64,000 nt of DNA from Pedobacter sp. L105 (GTDB lineage: Bacteria; Bacteroidota; Bacteroidia; Sphingobacteriales; Sphingobacteriaceae): the NCBI RefSeq assembly GCF_009765875.1, contig NZ_LMUP01000004.1, positions 248,001-312,000 on the forward strand, given 5' to 3'. This document shows, piece after piece, positions 60,677 through 64,000 of this stretch. The first letter of the stretch is position 1. Every line of letters begins with the position of its first letter. The translations under genes were made by a program, and so were the position numbers. The notes under the pieces were generated by a model. The model was not told the origin of the DNA. It was given only the letters and a program-made list of their open reading frames with translations, and did no database searches.

Positions 60677-60994
60677 CTTTTAGGCCTTGTGTGGGCAGCG
60701 TATCCATGAAATTGTAAGATTATTTAATGTTCCCATAAAATTATTCATTTATTTCGTTATTCTATCCATTTTACGGCGATGTCGTTACCTGGTACACTTA
60801 TGGATCATAATATAATCCATTATTACAACTGTTTCGTCCATTTGCGCAGGCCATTTCATTCCTAGATTCGTATATTATTTTACCATCTCAACTTTAATGT
60901 AGATAAATTAAGGAATGAGCATCCACAATTTAAATGATGAATTGGTTGTTCTGTTCGGTGTGTGACTAAAAATATTATTTTATCAAAATAACGA
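60677..60994. other. Gap upstream of the GH2 gene
   Basis: About 320 A+T-rich bases between the divergent dioxygenase remnant and GH2. No TAnnTTTG box at a convincing distance and no gene recognised. Confidence 0.5.
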
Positions 60995-63727
60995 ATGAAA
61001 AAAATTTGCATTCTTCTATCGCATATTGTATTATTTATTTTTGCAACTAGCGTAAATGGTCAGAGCATCCTACAACCAGAAATAAATCTTTCAGGAAAGT
61101 GGCTATTTAGCCGCGACGAAGCGAAGGCCGGATTAATTGAAAAATGGTACGGAGATAAATTGAAACCAATGGGCAGCGGCCCGTCAGAAATTGCTCTGCC
61201 CGGCACAACAGCGGAGGCAAAAGCTGGACTTCCCAATTCTAGGAAGCCCACGCTTGAAGGACTTTATCAACCGAATGTCTACATTGGGCCTGCATGGTAC
61301 CAACGTGAGATCGAAATACCCGGTTCATGGAAAGGCAAACATGTTACAGTTTTCCTTGAGCGAAACCACTGGGTAACACACGTTTGGCTGGATGGACAGG
61401 ATTATGGTACGCACGATAATTTGACTGCCCCTCAAATTTATGATCTGGGCATTAATATCAAGCCAGGTAAGCACCGGCTGACAATTTGCGTGGATAATTC
61501 CCTAAAATTTGATCTTGGCCCTTTCGTTTCAATTAATTACGAAGGAACCCAGACCAATTGGAATGGCATCGTAGGCGCGATTAAGTTGTGTGCCACCGAT
61601 TTGGTTACCCTGAGCGACGTTGAGATTTATCCGGACGTGGATCACAAGTTGATCAAAGTTGAGGCTCACATCAGCAATATCACAGGCTCAATAAGAAAGG
61701 GTGATATACGTTTTTCTGTTACAGGCGCAGATGGAGCAATGATCGGTAAGCCTGTTTCTGTGTCTGTTTTAGCTCCCAAGGGGGAGTTTGTCGTCAAGTC
61801 GGAAGTTCCTATGGGAAGTCACCCGATGTTATGGGATGAATTTTCTCCCAACCTTTATATGCTGAAAACCACTCTTTCTACGAAAACAGGCGGAGCTCAA
61901 TGCGAAAAAAATAATTCCTTCGGCATGCGCAAACTAAATATTAAGGGCACTCAGTTCGCTATGAACGGGCGTCCTCTTATGATGCGCGGTACCCTGGATT
62001 GCGCTATTTATCCGTTAACGGGCTATCCACCAACAGACGTTGTTTCATGGCGGCGGATTTTTAAGATTGAAAAATCTTACGGATTAAATTTTATCCGGTT
62101 TCACTCATGGACTCCGCCCGAGGCCGCCTTCACAGCAGCGGATCAGGAGGGTTTGATGATTCAGACTGAAGGTCCTTTAGCCGATATTAATGTTGGCGAA
62201 GATCCTCGAAAAGATGATTTTGTTAAGAAAGAATTATTAAATATTGTCCATACCTATGGAAATCACCCTTCCTTTTGTTTGATGACGATTGGGAATGAAT
62301 TTGGTGGGCCTGACAAGATCTTGAAAGAATGGGTTGATACGCTTATTAAAAGTGATTCCCGTCATTTATATAGTTCAGCTGCATGTGCTCAGGTTACATC
62401 TAACCGACAGTGGACGGAAGACGTAACTGGCAGGGGAATTTATGGGCCAAACACAATGCATGATGCTAAAGAAGCCATCCATCCAGATACTCCGATGATT
62501 GGGCATGAAATCGGCCAGTGGACATTTTATCCTGATTTCCACGAAATAAGTAAATACACGGGAGTATTAAGAGCGGACAACTTCAAACTTGTCCGGGACC
62601 AACTTCAAGCTAATGGAATGTTGGACGAAGCAGATCAATTTTTACAATCTACCGGTTCTCAAGCTGTTTTGCTTTATAAGGAAGAGATTGAAAATTTGCT
62701 GCGTACCCCCGGCTATGGCGGCTTTTCACTCCTTGATCTTCACGATTATCCCGGACAAGGTACAGCTTTGGTAGGATTGCTTGATCCGTTCTGGGATTCC
62801 AAGGGATTTGTTACACCCGAGGAGCATAAGCGTTATTGCGGTCCCACTGTTCCGCTTCTTCGTATGCCCAAAAGAACTTATACCAATACCGAAACTTTTT
62901 CGGCCAGTGCCGAACTAGCCCATTTTGGGTCGCACGATTTGATCGGCGCAAAACCTGAATGGATGATCAGTGACCAGCAAGGCAAAATTATCGCGAACGG
63001 GTCGTTTGTAGGCATTAATGTCGTAACGGGTAAACTAACGGAACTGGGCAAAATCAATGCTGCCCTCAACAAAATAACTGCGCCGGGTAAGTTCAAAGTG
63101 ACGGTTTCACTGAAGAATACTTCCATCGTTAATACCTGGGACATTTGGGTGTACCCGGACACCCAACCAGCGACGTTGCCAAATAACGTCATATTAAGAC
63201 ATAGCTGGGACGAGGGCACCCGTATGGCGTTGGCTGAAGGCAAAAGAGTAGTTTTATTACCCAGTATTGATTCAGCACGATCTCTAAAAGGGTCCTTTTT
63301 GCCCGTGTTTTGGAGCCCTATCTGGTTTCATAATAATCCCAATACAATGGGTATTTTGTGCGACCCCAAAAATCCTCTGTTTTCTCTGTTCCCTACTGAT
63401 GAATATAGTAACTGGCAATGGTGGAAATTGATCCAGGGATCACAGACTATGATACTGAACAATACTTCTGCAAGTTTCCGTCCGCTAATCCAGGTGATTG
63501 ATAATTTTGCCCGTAATAACAAATTGGGGAATGTCTTTGAGGCCAGGGTAGGAAAGGGTACTCTGCTGGTTTGTACGCTAAACCTCAGGGACGAGAATTT
63601 GCCTGAAACGCGTGCGTTCCTTAAAAGCCTCTATCGATATGTGAGTTCGGATTCATTCAAACCTACCCAAAGTTTAAACATCTCAACATTAGGGGAGATT
63701 CTATCTCAATCAACATCGAAAAAATGA
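60995..63727 (+). CDS. GH2-family glycoside hydrolase (beta-glucuronidase/galactosidase-like), exported
   Basis: 910 residues. The signal peptide ends SVNGQ. The sugar-binding jelly-roll (about 30–200) has 'GPAWYQREIEIPGSWKGKHV' and 'ERNHWVTHVWLDGQDYGTHD'. An immunoglobulin-like domain follows, then a TIM barrel with 'FIRFHSWTPPEAAFTAADQE' and the acid/base Glu in TIGNEFGG. The nucleophile position is probably the Glu in MIGHEIGQW. The long C-terminal part (about 640–910) is less typical. The substrate is not certain. It probably works with the nearby GH92 and GH89 enzymes. Confidence 0.87.
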   Translation: MKKICILLSHIVLFIFATSVNGQSILQPEINLSGKWLFSRDEAKAGLIEKWYGDKLKPMGSGPSEIALPGTTAEAKAGLPNSRKPTLEGLYQPNVYIGPAWYQREIEIPGSWKGKHVTVFLERNHWVTHVWLDGQDYGTHDNLTAPQIYDLGINIKPGKHRLTICVDNSLKFDLGPFVSINYEGTQTNWNGIVGAIKLCATDLVTLSDVEIYPDVDHKLIKVEAHISNITGSIRKGDIRFSVTGADGAMIGKPVSVSVLAPKGEFVVKSEVPMGSHPMLWDEFSPNLYMLKTTLSTKTGGAQCEKNNSFGMRKLNIKGTQFAMNGRPLMMRGTLDCAIYPLTGYPPTDVVSWRRIFKIEKSYGLNFIRFHSWTPPEAAFTAADQEGLMIQTEGPLADINVGEDPRKDDFVKKELLNIVHTYGNHPSFCLMTIGNEFGGPDKILKEWVDTLIKSDSRHLYSSAACAQVTSNRQWTEDVTGRGIYGPNTMHDAKEAIHPDTPMIGHEIGQWTFYPDFHEISKYTGVLRADNFKLVRDQLQANGMLDEADQFLQSTGSQAVLLYKEEIENLLRTPGYGGFSLLDLHDYPGQGTALVGLLDPFWDSKGFVTPEEHKRYCGPTVPLLRMPKRTYTNTETFSASAELAHFGSHDLIGAKPEWMISDQQGKIIANGSFVGINVVTGKLTELGKINAALNKITAPGKFKVTVSLKNTSIVNTWDIWVYPDTQPATLPNNVILRHSWDEGTRMALAEGKRVVLLPSIDSARSLKGSFLPVFWSPIWFHNNPNTMGILCDPKNPLFSLFPTDEYSNWQWWKLIQGSQTMILNNTSASFRPLIQVIDNFARNNKLGNVFEARVGKGTLLVCTLNLRDENLPETRAFLKSLYRYVSSDSFKPTQSLNISTLGEILSQSTSKK

Positions 63728-63958
63728 CTACAATAGTATCATCATCATTATAATCAGGTTTATTTAATTATCAATAGCTATCTTAAATTCCGAAGGTCTG
63801 GGTGATATTAGAAAATTGATTAGAGGCAACGGAATGTGTCAGAACAATTTGCCAACAAGCCCGGGTTTCGCGTAAAAATAGTAAAGGCAATAGAAAACGA
63901 AATAAAGCATTGGCATTATAGGATCGAAATATAAATTTGAAATTCATATTTTTGATTA
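63728..63958. other. Spacer before the right-edge gene
   Basis: 230 bases, A+T-rich, no terminator-like hairpin or RNA gene recognised. Confidence 0.4.
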
Positions 63959-64000
63959 ATGAGTAAGATTCCGGTACATCTATTAAAAGAAAGAACCAAT
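63959..64000 (+). CDS. Start of a gene cut by the window edge (AraC-like regulator?)
   Basis: ATG 63959 opens MSKIPVHLLKERTN and runs off the window. This opening resembles the N-terminus of Bacteroidota AraC-family regulators (xVPVHxLKDRTxLG), but 14 residues are too few to be sure. Confidence 0.35.
   Translation, partial: MSKIPVHLLKERTN

Noticed and set aside
1..64000. CRISPR array
   Set aside because: No series of regularly spaced short repeats with unique spacers was seen; the 21-bp phased motifs have only 2–4 degenerate copies.

Overview
The window reads as chromosome of a Bacteroidota bacterium of the Sphingobacteriaceae type (Pedobacter/Mucilaginibacter-like). The signs are SusC/SusD pairs, the sigma-A −7 box TAnnTTTG instead of a −10/Shine-Dalgarno layout, lipoproteins with short lipoboxes, and GH92, GH89 and GH2 glycosidases. 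This placement is inferred from gene families; no rRNA gene is present to test it.

Layout. 1–9.3 kb: a SusC (cut by the window edge)/SusD pair, a graveyard of SusD and SusC fragments, then an intact SusC/SusD pair. 9.4–12.5 kb: housekeeping genes (LD-carboxypeptidase, metG, tRNA-Arg(CCT)). 12.5–17.3 kb: a small A+T-rich integrated element directly after the tRNA, with a tyrosine recombinase, small HTH proteins and a decayed mobilisation-type gene. 17.4–47.6 kb: a visibly more G+C-rich block carrying two TlpA-type thioredoxins with a two-component system, two related deacetylase/ester-cyclase-like modules, two near-identical-length AraC regulators, reductases, hydrolases, an aldehyde dehydrogenase, a LytTR regulator and a TPR-kinase/sigma-54 activator pair. 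47.6–55.7 kb: a scrapyard of broken genes, an IS3 element interrupted by a group II intron, and an Mrr-like endonuclease between long direct repeats. 55.9–63.7 kb: glycan degradation (GH92 alpha-mannosidase, GH89 alpha-N-acetylglucosaminidase, GH2 enzyme), and probably the start of a regulator at the right edge.

How the genes work together. The SusCD pairs import oligosaccharides. The GH92/GH89/GH2 set would trim mannose- and GlcNAc-containing glycans. In the G+C-rich block the regulatory wiring is readable. The promoters of the two TlpA-like genes share the same three TAACA-type half-sites at identical spacing plus a −7 box, and are probably targets of the adjacent OmpR-type regulator. A TetR gene and the hydrolase–aldehyde dehydrogenase operon share a 20-bp operator-like sequence. 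Both AraC genes have −33/−7 boxes placed so that the mRNA would be leaderless. A GCGGACAA motif, in places phased at 21 bp, recurs in many intergenic gaps of the block.

The less familiar points are the TlpA promoter architecture, the phased GCGGACAA family, a small domain found both alone and fused to LytTR, the repeat-flanked Mrr cassette, and a perfect 108-bp in-frame duplication inside a sigma-54 activator. All family assignments are from reading motifs by eye; no database search was run.
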